6,319 nucleotides of DNA, taken from positions 1 through 6,319 of the forward strand of contig JAQUMP010000223.1 in the NCBI GenBank assembly GCA_028718065.1. The letters run 5' to 3'. The DNA is from Chitinivibrionales bacterium (GTDB lineage Bacteria; Fibrobacterota; Chitinivibrionia; Chitinivibrionales; FEN-1185). A program made the translations under genes and the position numbers. Every line of letters begins with the position of its first letter. The stretch's first letter is position 1. Positions 5,370-6,319 of this stretch are shown piece by piece. The notes beneath the pieces were generated by a model. The model was given only the letters and a program-made list of their open reading frames with translations. It searched no databases and was not told where the DNA came from.

Positions 5370-6319
5370 ATGGCTATTTTTTACGACAGCATGCGCAACT
5401 TCTTAATCCGGCATAGACCACGTTTACAACGCGCAATTTTCTTGCTGGGGGCGTCCCTGGCGGTCGCGCCGTGTTCATCCGCGGACCTCGGCGTCCAGCC
5501 CGAAATAAATTGCGTTAAAAAACAGTTTTACCGCCTCGATTCGATTTTCGCGCAGCTCTGCGGGGCGCCTCAGTCTAAAATGAAAGAAGTCGCGCCGGCG
5601 GAAACGCTTTTCCGGCAGACCGTCGTGCGCTATCCAATTGTCAAGGCAATCCTGCGTTCGAATTCCAAAGGCATTATTGTTAACCAGGTGTGCTCCGACA
5701 GCGCTCTGCGGCTTTCGGAAAGCAATGTCGCCGACCGCCCCTGGTACCGCGCCTGTGCGACAACATCGGAGCGGTTTTACGATCTGGCCGTTACAGCCGG
5801 CGGGAGGCCGTTTTTTATCTGGAGCCGTCCGCTTAAGGTTACCGTAACCTCTGGTCGGCTTCGCTTTGCCGGCGTGGTCGCGATTAAAATCGATTGTCAA
5901 GCATTTTTTAACCAGTGCGCCGCCGAAACCGCAGCGCCCTTTCAGGTTTTTTTGGGGGACAAACCACTTTTTTCGACCCCGGGGAGCATGCCGGCGCATG
6001 CCGACAAGCAATCGCTTGGGTTGCCCGGCATGGAGCGGCTCACGCTGCGCTTTACCAAACAGAACGCCGCGGCTGCCCTTGACAAAACCGGCAAGCGCCC
6101 GGCCATGGATTCCTCGACCCAGGCCGACCGGGCGGCCCCCAACAGCGCCGCTCTTTCTAAAGTAAACCATCGCGCCTCCGACAGCAGCAGGGCTGCTGTT
6201 GCTTCCTCGGCACGATCGCCCGGTCCGGGCGCCGTAAGTACGGTAAAAAGGCCGGGGATCGCCGTGGGGTTCATAATTGTCTTTTTGCTTTTTATCACCG
6301 TAATTGTCGCGGCAGGAGC
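5370..6319 (+). CDS. Membrane receptor with extracytoplasmic Cache-like sensor domain, 3' end outside window
   Basis: The frame stays open for 316 codons to the right edge, after an in-frame stop at 5352-5354. A basic N-terminus (RHRPRLQR) precedes a hydrophobic segment (about 22-38) that is either an anchor or a cleavable signal. Residues about 40-230 resemble a Cache (PDC) ligand-binding domain: AILRSNSKGIIVNQV, the hallmark DRPWY (122-126), a YDLAV...RPFFIWSRPL strand pair, and FAGVVAIKIDCQAF. An Ala/Ser/basic linker of about 64 residues (231-294) leads to a transmembrane helix, GIAVGFIIVFLLFITVIVAA, at 296-315. Such architecture is typical of chemoreceptors, sensor kinases and diguanylate cyclases; the output domain lies outside the window, so the type cannot be told. 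Cache domains often bind amino acids or small organic acids. Neither the ATG at 5370 nor the in-frame one at 5391 has a clear ribosome binding site, so the start is uncertain by seven codons. Confidence 0.82.
   Translation, partial: MAIFYDSMRNFLIRHRPRLQRAIFLLGASLAVAPCSSADLGVQPEINCVKKQFYRLDSIFAQLCGAPQSKMKEVAPAETLFRQTVVRYPIVKAILRSNSKGIIVNQVCSDSALRLSESNVADRPWYRACATTSERFYDLAVTAGGRPFFIWSRPLKVTVTSGRLRFAGVVAIKIDCQAFFNQCAAETAAPFQVFLGDKPLFSTPGSMPAHADKQSLGLPGMERLTLRFTKQNAAAALDKTGKRPAMDSSTQADRAAPNSAALSKVNHRASDSSRAAVASSARSPGPGAVSTVKRPGIAVGFIIVFLLFITVIVAAG

Noticed and set aside
5475..6170. Minus-strand open frame of 231 codons opposite the Cache receptor
   Set aside because: The plus-strand frame has recognisable Cache motifs and two hydrophobic segments. 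The minus frame is a Gly/Arg-rich low-complexity translation with no motif.
1..6319. CRISPR array, tRNA, rRNA or transposase
   Set aside because: No regularly spaced direct repeats, no cloverleaf-like or rRNA-like stretch, and no transposase motifs were seen on either strand.

Overview
The window looks like ordinary chromosomal DNA of a diderm (Gram-negative-type) bacterium. The signs are a lipoprotein signal peptide on a peptide-binding protein, a secreted von Willebrand factor A (VWA) protein, a CspA-class cold-shock protein, and Shine-Dalgarno sites upstream of several genes. Base composition is roughly balanced, with AT-rich intergenic stretches. Nothing here fixes the phylum: the OppA and OppB homologues resemble the proteobacterial proteins closely in motifs, but this family is very widespread.

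Layout, left to right. (1) 1-1328, minus strand: the N-terminal 442 codons of a secreted VWA protein, running off the left edge. It was found by reading the minus strand directly, because its stop lies outside the window. (2) 1329-1657: a gene-free stretch with a probable promoter for the VWA gene, a small stem-loop, and a perfect 54-bp palindrome just downstream of oppB. (3) 1658-4697, minus strand: a compact three-gene unit in the order unidentified 150-residue protein, oppA-type peptide-binding lipoprotein, oppB-type permease, with gaps of 25 and 15 bp. No oppC, oppD or oppF follows. (4) 4698-4973: a divergent intergenic region with a good sigma-70-like promoter for csp and a possible opposing -10 box for the opp unit. 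(5) 4974-5177, plus strand: a 67-residue cold-shock protein, closed by a clear intrinsic terminator. (6) 5370-6319, plus strand: the N-terminal part of a membrane receptor with an extracytoplasmic Cache-like sensor domain, an Ala/Ser-rich linker and a transmembrane helix at the right edge. Its cytoplasmic output domain lies beyond the window.

How the genes may work together: OppA should capture peptides in the periplasm and pass them to a channel containing OppB. That channel needs an OppC partner and the ATPases OppD/F, which must be encoded elsewhere if the system works. The cold-shock, Cache and VWA genes have their own signals and no evident functional link to the transporter.

No clearly new multi-gene system is visible. 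The points most worth a second look are the loop-less palindrome after oppB, the incomplete opp cluster, the unrecognised gene leading it, and the cysteine-rich Cache receptor.
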